This document shows positions 1-10,945 of a DNA stretch of 64,000 bases, one piece after another (the first letter of the stretch is position 1; each line of letters begins with the position of its first letter). The stretch is from Crocodylus rhombifer. Lineage: Eukaryota; Chordata; Crocodylia; Crocodylidae. Both the position numbers and the translations under genes were made by a program. Below the pieces are notes generated by a model. That model made no database searches. It worked only from the letters and a program-made list of their open reading frames with translations, and was not told the DNA's origin. The stretch is from contig JAVSML010024323.1 of assembly GCA_038503035.1 (NCBI GenBank), positions 392,900-456,899 on the forward strand, written 5' to 3'.

Positions 1-1357
1 CCAAGTTAGCACTGTAAGCAGGCCAATCAGGAAGTCAATAATATGCCATAAAGCTTGGTTTCCATCCCTGTACTAAGCTATGAGTTTTTCATTGTTATGT
101 CTTATAAGGACTTGAACTCCATTTATATGAGACAGTACAAACATGGAACAATAATACAGTCCACGCCTCAAATAAATTACGAGTGTTGAAATGACTGATA
201 CATTGCACTAGTTTCTCTGTCCATTAAATAGATTTTATCTTAATTCTAAAATGGAAATGATGACAACAGACAGCTGCAACTGGCTAATACTTCACATCCT
301 CTTGATATACTACTTTTTAAAGGTAATGAGTACTGTGAAACCTGTGAGTTCTCAAGGGTATTTTGAGGATACCTGCCCAGTTAGACCAATTTCATTCTTG
401 GTGTAACTCAGGGTATTCATCTGATTAATTGTGAATAGTATTTCAATCCCAGACCATCTGTAATGTGCATGTGTTTTAATAACAGAATCATAACTTTAGA
501 AATGAAAACAGTCTAAGTGTCATCTTGTCTCTCCCTTTGCAAATGAATGATTGTTCTCCACATACTCTCCAGTGAACCATCATTTAGTTTAGCTTTAAAT
601 AATTCAAATGCTGGGGCCTCCACTACTTGCCTTGGTAGCATAAGCTGATTAAGGCATTTTGTGTATCATGTTATTAAGCAGAAAAGCAGTATGTTGTACT
701 GAAGACCTGACTGCTTTATAAAGTGAAGATCATAAAGTATTCGAGGGAGACCTAAGACTCCATGGACACTCTTGATGATAAAGGTGAACCCTGGAAAGAC
801 AGGCATTACAGCCCAACTAAAAAATGGGGCTGCTTTCTTAAGGCAGCCTTCCAAAGGACCAAAAAGGGGAAAAGGAAAGGAGCTTTTTTGGAGTGAGAAG
901 ACAGTAATTACTACCAGCTACCTAATATCCAAACAGAAATGAGCATTCTTGCTGCTACCTTTGCCACTATTTTTTTCTAAACCCTCCTTTTGTTAATCAT
1001 TTTAATTTGACAAAAAAAAAGAGGTTGATCATCTCATTAATATTTTCTGTTCTATGAGAAAGAATTAAACCTCCCCTCCCCCGTATGTATTTTATCTAAG
1101 TAATCTGAGAGCCAAATACTTTTGTTTAACCAAGCCCTATTTGATTCAAGACAGGAAACCATGGAGCAAAGATGACTGGAGTGGTCATCGGCCAATAATG
1201 GCTGAATGCCTATAATACCAATGTCATTCCCACTACTGAACATGATCAGAACACAAGGTCCCTGCATGAGGCATTAGAAGGAGATTGTCACTGGGTTAGG
1301 CCAGTTCAGCAACACAGGTAGCTGAATTTATTGGATTTCCAATGTTACAGGGGTGCA
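1..1357. other. Non-coding DNA, no gene seen
   Basis: AT-rich sequence with only short chance open frames that resemble no family I know. The one structured piece is a decayed LINE-like stretch near 505-665, listed separately. No splice-flanked exon, promoter or RNA gene could be supported. Confidence 0.6.
505..665 (-). mobile_element. Decayed CR1/L2-like LINE 3' remnant
   Basis: The wording 'ctggggcctccactacttg' followed by '...ttaaggcatttt' resembles the minus strand of CR1/L2-type ORF2 ends, where younger copies in this window read 'accacctctctgggaagcc'. No open frame and no terminal microsatellite survive. This would be an old insertion, older than the other CR1 copies here. It could be chance similarity; a profile search with LINE consensus sequences would settle it. 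Confidence 0.3.
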
Positions 1358-2035
1358 GGTTGTAGCTGTGTTGGTCTAAGGATATAGGCAGAAAAGGTTC
1401 TTTGAGTGAATCTGATATCTTTTATTAGACAAACTTAAATAGTTGAAAAAAAAATTAGCAAGCTTTTGGGTTTAAAACCCTTCATCAGGCTGAGAAAGTC
1501 TCTGCAGTTGGCATGTGCTGTTCCTGGATGGAATGAATGTTAAAGAAGCCAGAGGCTGGGCTGGTATGCATATAAGACAGGCAGTCAGATGAAGATGTAA
1601 ACTGAGGAGTCAGTGGGTGAGAGACAGGCTGGGTGGGGAGGGAAGAGGTGGGTTGAATGTAGCAGTTCAATAGCGGAGAGGTACCTGGGGAATCAGATGT
1701 CAGGCAGCTTATAATGTGTCATAAATCCAATGTCTGTATTTAGTCCATGATTTTTTGTATCCAGGAGGTTGATGAAGTGGAGTTCATAGGCTCATCTGTG
1801 AGAAGTGTTTTGTAAGTTTCCTTTGAGGATTAGAACTGTGAGATTGGAGAGACAGTGGTTTTCTCGTGAGACATGTGCCCCCACAGTTAATTGGGTGTTC
1901 TTGTCTTTGATAGATTTCCGGTGTGCGTTCATTCTGGTGCGCAGTTGTTGTTTGCTTTCTCCTATGTATTTTCCATCAGGGCATTTGGATTTCCAAACCC
2001 AAACCTTGAATTTCCAATTGATTTTGCACATGTGA
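1358..2035 (-). mobile_element. Penelope-like element, 5'-truncated 3' end
   Basis: On the minus strand this reads, in order: a GIY-YIG endonuclease remnant, the end of the protein, a 3' untranslated stretch, and the terminal tail whose plus-strand text includes 'gtagctgtgttggtctaag' and 'tcttttattagac'. The same tail recurs at 20278 and parts of it at 34476-35262, so it is a dispersed family. PLEs encode a reverse transcriptase and, at the C terminus, a GIY-YIG nuclease that opens the target; only the nuclease end is present here. The upstream RT is missing, so the copy cannot move by itself. The family is recognised from the nuclease motif; the exact subfamily is not assigned. Confidence 0.75.
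1693..2031 (-). pseudogene. GIY-YIG endonuclease domain of a Penelope-like polyprotein (broken)
   Basis: The minus strand has a 79-residue open stretch starting near 2031. It contains KCPDGKYIGES, which is the Cys-rich lead-in and 'YIG' half of a GIY-YIG fold, followed by an Arg-x-x-x-His spacing (RTRMNAHR) typical of the catalytic Arg and the next helix. A stop at about 1792 interrupts it directly after SHR. In the same frame a further ~30 residues (AYELHFINLLDTKNHG...) continue to a second stop at 1693-1695, which looks like the natural C terminus. In living PLEs this nuclease nicks the target DNA for target-primed reverse transcription. Here the premature stop and the missing RT make it a relic. 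The 'GIY' half is not recognisable, so catalytic competence is unlikely. Confidence 0.7.
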
Positions 2036-2942
2036 AAGGCCCACAGAATTGAAATCTTCTGTGGTCATGAAGGACTTAAGTTTGACAGCATGAGAAGCAA
2101 CCTTGAAGTTTCACACCAGTTAGGGAGTGCACAGAAGAATGTCCAATTAACCCTCAACTAATGATATATTTCAACTTATGCATAATTATGAGTCAACAGA
2201 TTACACTTGACAAGTCCTAAGTGGCTCTCTATACTGGAAAATGAAACTCCAAGTTATGAGACAGTGACACATTGTTTTTAAACCCTTTCTGAACTTTATG
2301 ATCAGCAAAGGAAACCCAAACACAAGGACCATGTATTACATAAGTAATCACATAAAATGGGCCCTTCTGTCTTGCCACAAAAATGGATTCATATGAATGC
2401 TGCTCAGAGCTATATATTCATAGCCTGTACCACCAAAGAGTTTATTGGAAGGGTAGAACTGTAGTATGCTAACATTATCGTATAGTGAGATTATTTTGGA
2501 TCTTCACTTTATACAAAGACCATCATGATACGACTTGCTGTGGCACTTTTGCCTCCAAATCACCTTTATCACAAAGGTTGCTATATCTGTCCAAAGGTAA
2601 GTGGTATGGATGAAGTGCTGTGCTAGTTTTAGTATGTGTTGCACATAGTCAAAATCTATCTGCATTTATAATATGGTCAGTGTTTTATTATTATTATTCT
2701 GTAGTGCTTAAGTATTTTGGCATCTTTATTTCTCCTGTACAATGATGGTAGTTGCACTGCTTTTTACTACCAAAATATAACCATGTGCAGTAAAGACAAA
2801 CTTGACAAAAGAAATATTATTTCATGTTGTATGTGTACAACATGTTATAGACACTCATTTTCTGAAAAAGATAAAAATAAAAAAAATGGGTATAACTAAG
2901 GTAACAAAAAAGGTTACATTTCTTAGAAATACCTCATATTAA
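2036..2942. other. Non-coding DNA, nothing recognised
   Basis: AT-rich stretch between the Penelope remnant and the hAT-like element. A 60-codon open frame at 2717-2899 has no family resemblance and lies in low-complexity A/T-rich sequence, so it is treated as chance. Confidence 0.55.
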
Positions 2943-3252
2943 CAGGGCCAGATTAACACTTTAGTGGGCCCTAGGCAAACAAACTTGTGGGTCCCAAGCC
3001 AGTTGAGACCCCCCCACTCCTCCCTGCATGGGCAGCCATCTGCAGGACATGAGTCTCAGAGCCGCTGCTAGGAAGCAGCTGCCACGCCAGTGAGGCTGGT
3101 GGAGGGGACGGGAAGGAAAGGGAAGGGAAGGTGGACAGGGCCATTCACTGCGCTGCCACTGAAGGAAGGATCGACCCACCCCCCCCTTACCCCACCCTAC
3201 AACTCAGGGTCCTAGGTATATGCCTAGTTTGCCTATGCATTAACTGTCCCTG
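2943..3252. mobile_element. hAT-like non-autonomous DNA transposon (310 bp)
   Basis: The block starts CAGGGCCAGATTAA and ends TTAACTGTCCCTG, which are imperfect terminal inverted repeats of the CAGGG...CCCTG type common in hAT transposons. The 8 bases before (catattaa) and after (aatactaa) agree at 6 of 8 positions, the length expected of a hAT target duplication. The interior is GC-rich and has no transposase frame, so a transposase encoded elsewhere would have moved it. Orientation cannot be set. Confidence 0.6.
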
Positions 3253-5565
3253 AATACTAAATTATATTAAAGCCTTTCCAGTACATGAAGAATTTGTTTC
3301 AGGGTTCAGAATATGTACAAAATATTTTGGAGTTGAAAAACACAAACAAACCAACCAGCTGGTTAAGTTTCTAAAAAAGCAAACAAACAAAAAGCCTATT
3401 TTTTGTGATTGCTCTTTATTGCACATTCAAAGAATAATCTGGACTGGAAGGACTGAAATACCACCACAACGGGCTTTTCTGTGGAGAGGCAGTACAGACG
3501 GAGATCTGCTAGTATGTTCTATTCCAGTCTCAGTCACAGATTGCTGAGATTTCAGGTAGCGTTTCCCTCTCTACATAGCACTTTCATTGCTAACACAATG
3601 ATAGATTGCCTTGGTTAAGGCTGTTACATTACTCCCCCACCCAACACAGTACAGTGAGGGTGGAAGGCACACAAGAAATTATCAGAGTAGCAAAAGCACA
3701 GGCTACAGCTCAGTAATTAATGTGTCCATGGGGTTTGTGATGCAATTAAAGAGAAAATGGAGCTAAAAGAGCTGCTGAGGCCAAAGGGGTGTATCGAAAA
3801 GGCAAATTTCCCATGCTCTAAAATTCATGCTATAATAATTTTGCAGATCACCTTTAATTTTGCAGGTCACATTATGTTTGTCCATCACTAATTATAAGAG
3901 CAGGAGCATCTTGGTTTCCCTAGATATCAGGCAGACCTGCATACCTCAGACTAGATCTCTACTCCATTAGGAGTCTCAGCCTTTTGTGACCTTGGAAGTG
4001 AGACAAAACAGACATACTAATTTACTGTTGCTATGAAATATTTTACTAGGTAAATGGTAGCAAGGAAGATCAAGCATGTGATATTCAAAAGTAAGTCTAT
4101 AAGGAGATACAGAACAATCTATGCTAAATTCATTTGTGAAATAACATTACAAGGCCACATCATTATTATTTCTGTCATTGCGATTTCATTAAGAATTTCA
4201 TCAAACTCAATTAAAATTCAGAGGACATTGGAAGTTCATATGTAGAACTGTAGATATATGAAGTATTTTTGGTCCCAAGTATTGCAAAAAAAAATTAGTG
4301 ATCAGATTTAAAGTTAAGCACATGCTTAAATGCTTGACTGAATCAAAACTCTATCATGTACAAGCTTTGTGGTCAAACACTGTTTTAGAACAAAAATGGG
4401 TGGGCATTAGAATTTGAGAAACATTTTTTAAGATGACAAATTTCCTTCACCAAATATAATCTGCAGACTTTAATCATTACAATTGTTAATTTCTTTTGTC
4501 AAGAGGGATGACATCTTCCACATTAAGAATGCTACAGGATGATGAGAAGAACTGCTAACAAAATGAAGGAAGAAAGCGCAGGAAATGCAACCACCATGAA
4601 TCGCTGCAATTGGGGAGGAGCGCAAGTTAATCTGACAAGAAACATCATCTGACAGTGAATGAATTTGCATTCATTTAGGAATTTATAATGCATGTCTCAG
4701 GCTGATTGACGTTACTATTTGTCAGGAAACTCAGTCACTTGCTGAATTTAGTAGAGTTGTGGGGCTTTTAAAAATATTTTTGGTTTGAATTAACTCTTCG
4801 AGAATACAAGCATGGAATTAGTTTCTTTTAAAAAGTAAAAGAAAATTCAAAACTAAAACAAGTATCAAACAAATAGAAAGGTAAATTTATTCTAAGGGAT
4901 TTATCTTTATAGCAGAGTAAAGACTTTTGGGTTTTAGACAGGTCAGAACTACTGGAGAATAGAAAGTAGACTCCATATATGAATATGATGTTGAATTATA
5001 CCACTTTAATTCTGACAGAAGGCAAAAGTTGACATTCACAGATATCAGTAAAACTGTAGGTGGCAAATACTATTCTCCTCTGAATACACTGATGTTGAAA
5101 GCAGGAAAGTCTAGATGTCTGGCTTCATTCAAATTCAAAAGAAGATTATATGGAATAAAATAGGTAAAGGTTGCAAATTAAGAACATTTACCTCTATAAC
5201 ATATATATCAAGTAATTATTAATCACCAAAATATAGTTTAAAAGATCCATAGTGGGAGGGGTAAAAAGTTTAGTTTATTATGAAATGGCAAGTATGCAAT
5301 TAAGTTGCATTCATATTCATGAAAATAAATGGGAACTTCCCCCCCTACCCAAAATATTTATTAGGTTAAATCTTCAGTAGGCATTTTAATGACAAACTAC
5401 ACATGGATGTAAAGAGCCATGGAAGCTGTTTTGTACTATAAATTATTATGCATGGGGAGATACAGCACTTTTTGTATACCTCAGATTAATAGAGAATTAT
5501 AAACTAAGGTCCTTGCCAAATGTTCAGGTAAAGGCATGATATTATCTGATACATAATCCATATAA
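3253..5565. other. Non-coding AT-rich DNA, nothing recognised
   Basis: No gene, RNA or clear repeat was seen. Open frames here stay at or below about 66 codons, are AT-rich, and show no domain signature. Confidence 0.55.
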
Positions 5566-5770
5566 TTGTACCTCCTGCCGTGCAACATGTACATAGCAGG
5601 AGGAATGACTGTGGGATCCAGCATCAGATCCAATCACACCTTATTTTTGGTTCAGGGGGACCCCAGTATCAGGATTCTGGGCTCCCCATGCACCGGCAAG
5701 TGGCAAGCTCCTGCAGCTGGGAGCCCCATCAGCTGGTGGAGCCTGACAGATGAACAGCTAGCACCATGTT

Positions 5771-5867
5771 CAATTAATAGCATGATAAAAATAAGCCACA
5801 GAAGTTATTACACATTTTTGTGGAATAACTTTGTGGCTTACTTCTTGTTTTATCATGTCATTAATTG
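5771..5867. repeat. Long imperfect palindrome, probable MITE core
   Basis: The left arm 5771-5814 begins 'caattaatagcatgataaa' and is the near reverse complement of the right arm 5819-5867, which ends 'tatcatgtcattaattg'. The arms are about 44-49 bases with a few mismatches and a small T-rich loop. The flanks to about 5945 carry further repeat-like text ('catgattaactgattaatga'), so the palindrome may be the centre of a foldback MITE of 300-400 bp whose ends I could not fix. Confidence 0.5.
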
Positions 5868-5945
5868 ATTGCATATGTGGCCAGTTCACAACTTAAGGCA
5901 TGATTAACTGATTAATGACATCTTAAGTGTAACATGTAGATGGAG

Positions 5946-8439
5946 CCTAATGAGTGCACACAAAGGGATTTATTTATTCTACCACCAAAGTGCAACCATC
6001 ACTGGCTGCATGGTACAGTGATAATGGCAGCAGTAGACAGGAAATGAAGAATAATTTATCCAGTTGAAATAAGATGGGAAGTTGAAGTAGGCTGAACATA
6101 ACCGGTGTTTTGTCTGCTACATTTGAGTTAGGTGTATTAATGTTGCAATAACTGCCATGTACTTATTAGTAAGTCTGTTTATTCAGGACTCAGCGCCCCT
6201 ATAATTATTGTGTCCCTTAATGTAATGCCATGGCTCTAGATTAGTACTGAGAAGGACATGTAATACCTGTTACATCCCCAGAACTATTTCCATTTTCCAT
6301 GGACATTTCCAATCCCCAGCTCAGGAAAGTATTATACAACATGGCCTAACAACAGACCATATTTTGAGAAAGGGCAGGAAATTCTAGACCAAATACCAAG
6401 GTTTCAGATGTAGAGGGTTGCACAATTTGTTGGTTCTGCAGGCTGATCTTAGTGCAAGTGCTTCTCACATGCTTTAGTATCCAGCATGCTTTCTTCACAC
6501 CCCCCCCCAACCATACTCTTGTACTTCTAGGATTCCTAGCAACATATCCTTAGTCCCGGGGTCCCCAGGACTCCACCATCCCCACTCCTCATACCAGGAA
6601 ACCTATTCTTCTCAAACACATGCAGGAGGGTTTGCATGTTTCTCATGTTCTTCCTGTTAACATTTTCTATCATGTCATCCTTTCGCTCTCTCCTAGGGGA
6701 TTTACATGCTTTCCCCACCCCCAATTTCATTTCTCTTCCTGTCTTGAATATAATTAATTCATTCTACACTTTTTGGGGGCAGATGGACAGAGTTAAGATA
6801 GCGGTATTTTTTATTGGAAGCTCTGAATGGTTGCTATCAACTGATTTTTTTACTCTGTTGATATTGCCAGACACAATTGAAGCTAATGGGTCTGCTGAGC
6901 AGATCTCAGCAGTTCTGTGTGTCCCTATTATTCTTTTCTGGTTTCCTGATTTTCACCAAAAATCAATAGGGCTCAGTCAATTGCTGCCTAAAACATTCCC
7001 TGAAATACTGGGACTGATTGGAGGTGGATCGCAGCAGCATTCAAACAGAAATATTATCAAACTGAATGTAGGCTCCCACTCCTTGGTGAATTAACTACTT
7101 TACTATAAACAGGTGAAAAAAATACTTTAAGCATGGACTGTGAAGGGGTGCATTGCCTGGAGCCACTTATGGCCCTAGAATGGCACATGTGTGAAGGGTG
7201 AAAGGACATTGTACCCACTTCTGAGAATGAAAAAATAGTGCAAGCACTATTTAGTCAGATGTTAATCACGTTAGTCACTAAGCCTTAGAGAACAAGGTCA
7301 GGGGGCAGGCAGTAGAACAGAACAGGCCAGCCACTAATTAGTTCAATCTTGTACATTTGTGGTTTATGAGGTAATAGAACAAACTCAGTGGGAGTTTCAC
7401 CAGTTTAGAATCTTGCTGATTTTGACCCCATTTCTGCACAGAGAAAAACCAAAACCAATTAGAGCCTGATGATAGGAGGAATTTAGCACCTACAACTGTC
7501 ATTGGCTACAGTGAGTAATGACATTCAGAACACTGGTCAAAAATGAAAATAGTTTTATGTAAAAATTCTTCATAAGAAAATATTCCTACTCTTCCTGAAA
7601 TATGTTTAGATTAAAAACAAATCAAACTCTACTAAGAAACACTGAAAATCAGACTCTTAATGCCTTCACACTCTCTGTACTAGTTTAAACATTTATTCTA
7701 GAACGGAAGCTAATCCACATAAATGTAGTTATAGTAAAAATATTCAGGATAAGGATGTGTTATTAACTGTCAATGCACTCTGTATACAGGAGTGATCACA
7801 AGGTACAGAGTTAAAAACTGGGCCCAGATCCAAGATGGAAATTGGAGTAAACAGAGACTCCTAAAGTGGCATGATTATCTCATCAAAGAGATTTAAACAA
7901 GACGCTTAGTTCTGCTCATCTGTATTTCAGTATCTTGGATTGAAAGTAACAGTATGATTTTCAGTGCCAAAAAGTTGAAGGCACCTCTGGGTAGGCTCTT
8001 CTCCTTAATGGACTAGTCTTGCACCATATGTGCAAGGGACACCTTTGCATTACATCACTCTATAACAACTGAGCAGAGTGAGAGGATCATCACTGGCAAA
8101 GAGTCAAATACCATTAATAAAGATAATTGACTCAAAGTGATCTGCTTGATGTTCAGCTTTGTAGCTCATTATGAATCCTTAGCGAAACAAAATATTTTTC
8201 ATGTGTGTTTGTGACTTACAGCAATGATTTAGTTTGATTATGCAGTACAATATAGTTATAATTTTCATCCCTCTCTGACAGCTAAATCTAAATTAATACT
8301 CACAAAAATCTAAGTGATAACATCAGAAAGAGAGTAAGCAGAGTTCCAATAGGCAGCCAATTTAACATGGATTTGAAAAAGAAAGTAGATTAAACTAAAA
8401 CATAATTTAGCATTTCAAACTATGTTTTCCACAGTCTGC
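5946..8439. other. Non-coding DNA, nothing recognised
   Basis: The longest open frame (6636-7094, 152 codons, plus strand) is hydrophobic and T-rich, resembles no family and has no supporting context. It is treated as chance. No repeat boundary or regulatory site was supported. Confidence 0.5.
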
Positions 8440-8605
8440 ATTTAGGAAGGAAAAATCTCCTGCAGTGGTACAAGCTGGGGACTGACTGGCTGGGCAGCAG
8501 CTCTGCAGAAAAGGATCTGGGGGCTACAGTCTACAATAAGCTGAATACGAGTCAACAGTATGTCCTTGTTGCAAAGAAGGCTAACTGCATACTGGGCTGA
8601 ATTGT
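8440..8605 (+). mobile_element. CR1 LINE fragment (RT C-terminal region)
   Basis: The plus-strand translation contains SSSAEKDLGATVYNKLN then VAKKANCILG. This is the conserved 'EKDLG...D..L..S.QC..A..KAN..LG' block that follows the RT palm in CR1 ORF2. Both ends are lost. It lies directly beside the opposite-strand CR1 starting at 8654, and its wording differs from that copy, so it is a separate and probably different subfamily. Confidence 0.65.
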
Positions 8606-8630
8606 TAGGTAGGCAGGTCACTGGAGGAGA

Positions 8631-8683
8631 CAAGAGGAGACTGGACAGTCACCCCAGCAAGGTGACTGTCCAGTCTCCTCTTG
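8631..8683. repeat. Perfect 23-bp inverted repeat with 7-nt loop at a CR1 junction
   Basis: Bases 8631-8653 and 8661-8683 are exact reverse complements, separated by ccagcaa. Both arms are CR1 coding text for the C-terminal FKRRLDSH region, one in each orientation. The foldback sits where the minus-strand CR1 ought to continue into its 3' untranslated end, which is absent. Confidence 0.9.
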
Positions 8684-10337
8684 AAGATTTCCAAGGTAGG
8701 CAATTGTACCACCTCTGGAGGGAGCCTATTCCACAGTCTGGACACCCTGGCTGTGAAGAAGTTTTTCCTAATGTTGAGCCTGAAACAGTCTTCCAGGAGT
8801 TTATGGCCTTTACTCCTGATTATCCTCAAGGGCACCCTGGTTCACCAAGCCCTTGATGTACACCCCTGATGTAGTGGTAAGCAGCTGTCAAGTCCCCTCT
8901 CAGCCTCCTCATTTTCAGGCTGAAGAGTCCCAGGTCCCTCAGCCTTTCTTTCTATGGCTTCCCATGCAAGTCTCTGATTATATGGATGGCCCTTCTCTAG
9001 ACTCTCTTGAACTTTACCACATCCTTGTTGAAGTGCAGCACCCAGTACTGGACGCAGTACTCCAGCTGCAGTCTCACCAGGACCAAGTAGAGTGGAAGAA
9101 TCACTTCCCTAGTTTTGTTGGAGATACATTGATTGATGCATGCCAGGGTATTATTTGCCCTGTTGGCTATGGCATCACACTGCCAGCTCATATTCATACT
9201 GTGGTCTATTATTTCCCCTAGGTCCCTTTCATTCATGGTGCTGGCCAGTTTGGCATTGCCAAGCCTGTAGCTGTGTAGGGTTTTTTTTGTCCCCAGATGC
9301 AGCACTTTATATATCTCGACACTGAACACCATTTGATTCCAATCTGCCCAACTTGCCAGCCTGTCTAGGTCCACCTGTATCTGCAGCCTATCTTCAAGCG
9401 TGATCACGTTTCCCCATAACTTGGTGTTGTCCACAAACCTGGCCAGTAAGCTCTTCACCCCTGCATCCAAATCACTGATTAAAAATGTTGAAAAGCACTG
9501 AACCAAGCACCAATCCCTGAGGGACACCACTGGCCACTTCTCACTAAGACAATACAGATCCGTTCATTAGAATTATCTGGATCCTACCCTGTAGCCATCT
9601 CCTTACCCACATAACTCTCTCATGGTTGAGTCCACAGTTCTCCAATTTATTGACAAGAACATCATGGGAGACCAGATCAAAGACCTTTTGGAAGTCAAGG
9701 TATACAATATCAACCTCTTCTCTCCTATCCAGGTGGTGAGTTACCTAATCATAAAAGGAGATAAGGTTGGTAAGACAAGACATTCCTGTGATGAAGCCAT
9801 GCTAGCTGTCATTCAGAATCCTACCTTCTGCAAGCCTATTGCACGTAGATTTATTGATTAATTTTTCCAGGATCTTCCCTGAAATAGAAGTTAGGCTGAT
9901 TGGCCTATAATTACCTGGGTCCTCCCTCCATCATTTCTTGAAGTTGGGAACAACATTGGCCCTATTTTAGTCCTCAGGGACCTCTCCAGAGTACCAGGAG
10001 TTTTGGAAAATTTTTGCCAGTGGTCCCCCAATGACTTTGGTCAGCTCCTTCAGCACCCTCAGATGAAGTTTATCCAGTCCTGCTGATTTACATATGTTTA
10101 ATTTGTTCAAATGATCACATACCTGTTCTACAGCAATAGTAGGGAGGCAGTCATTCTTACCCTGCTCATTCTGTACCCCCTCTGGCATGATTTTGCCCCT
10201 GGCCTGATGAAAGACCAAAGCAAAATAGTCATTCAGGAGTTCAGTTTTCTCCTGAGTGCCAGTAAGCAGCTGTCCTGAGTTGTTGAGCAGTGGCGCCACA
10301 CTCCCATTTGTCTTCCTTCTGTTTCCTACATACCTAA
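8665..10337 (-). pseudogene. CR1 ORF2 reverse transcriptase, decayed
   Basis: The RT domain is read across several frames. The N-terminal part (9967-10299) has CKSAGLDKLHLRVLKEL and an SGEVPED block. Next comes NYRPISLTSISGKILEKL near 9860-9930, then a SGVPQG-type motif near 9520, then FVDNTKLWG near 9420. Intact CR1 copies read FADDT at the last site, so the second catalytic Asp of motif C is Asn here and the enzyme would be dead even without the stops and shifts. The C-terminal segment (8997-9250) retains the LEYCVQYWV and [11 protein letters not shown] blocks. The protein would normally copy CR1 RNA at the nicked target. Confidence 0.8.
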
Positions 10338-10803
10338 AGAATCATAGAATCAATGAGTCGGAAGGGACTGGACAGATCATCTAGTCCGACCTCCTGCCAT
10401 GGGCAGGAAGAAGCACTGGGGGTGGCAGGAGTCATAAGACCCCAGCCAGGTGCCTATCCAGTCTCCTCTTGAAGATTTCCAGGGAAGGTGAGAGCACCAC
10501 CTCTCTGGGAAGCCTATTCCAGGCTCTGGCCACCCTTACAGTGAAGTAGTTCTTCCTAATATCCAACCTAAACCTATCCTCCCTCAGCTTGTGGCCATTG
10601 TTCCTGGTGACTCCAAGGGGGGCCCTGGTGAACAGACTTTCCCTGAGTCCCTGCTGCTGGCCCCTGATAAAGTTGTAGGTATCCACAAGATCCCCCCTCA
10701 GTCTTCTCTTGCAGAGACTGAAGGGATTCAGGTCCCTCAGCCTGTCCTCATAGGACTGGCCAAGGAGGCCCTCAACCTTACGAGTGGCCCTCCTCTGGAC
10801 AAC
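10338..10803 (-). mobile_element. CR1 LINE copy B, nested in copy A
   Basis: The minus-strand copy begins with the CR1 terminal microsatellite (plus-strand 'agaatcatagaatca', 10338) and the 'gtcggaagggactgg' 3' end. It then reads through the ORF2 C terminus (FKRRLDRHLAGV, FRLDIRKNYFTVRVARAWNRLP) and stops abruptly near 10803. No target duplication longer than about 3 bases (aag) is visible, as is normal for CR1. Its insertion into copy A shows that A is the older of the two. Confidence 0.85.
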
Positions 10804-10945
10804 AAGAAGGACTTCTTGTCTTTGACTCTCATCACTAATTTTAGTTCAGTTCTCGCCTTAGCCCTTTGAATGTGCTTTGAGTGTCTGTGCTTCCTCAGAG
10901 GAAAATTATATGACGCTGCCCAAGCTAATGACATTCATGGCAATT

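Larger units (their letters stand above)
8654..10945 (-). mobile_element. CR1 LINE copy A, truncated at both ends, carrying a nested CR1
   Basis: On the minus strand the copy runs from the ORF2 segment just before the RT ('RAKARTELKLVMRVKDKKSF', near 10800-10930) through RT to the last codons of ORF2 (8660s). A second CR1 (10338-10803) is inserted inside the KKSFF|RYVG coding site: text to the right of the insert ends 'KKSF' and text to the left resumes 'RYVGNRRK'. The 5' part (ORF1, endonuclease) is missing, as is usual for CR1. The 3' untranslated region and terminal microsatellite are also missing, which is unusual and coincides with the foldback at 8631-8683. The segment 8654-9270 is nearly identical in reverse complement to 12995-13610. 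Confidence 0.85.

Noticed and set aside
6636..7094. 152-codon plus-strand open frame
   Set aside because: T-rich and hydrophobic by composition, with no family resemblance, splice context or repeat link; expected by chance in 64 kb.
8853..9221. Long open frame on the plus strand (and its twin at 12986-13411 minus)
   Set aside because: Both are antisense shadows of the CR1 ORF2 C-terminal region; their similarity only reflects the two CR1 copies.
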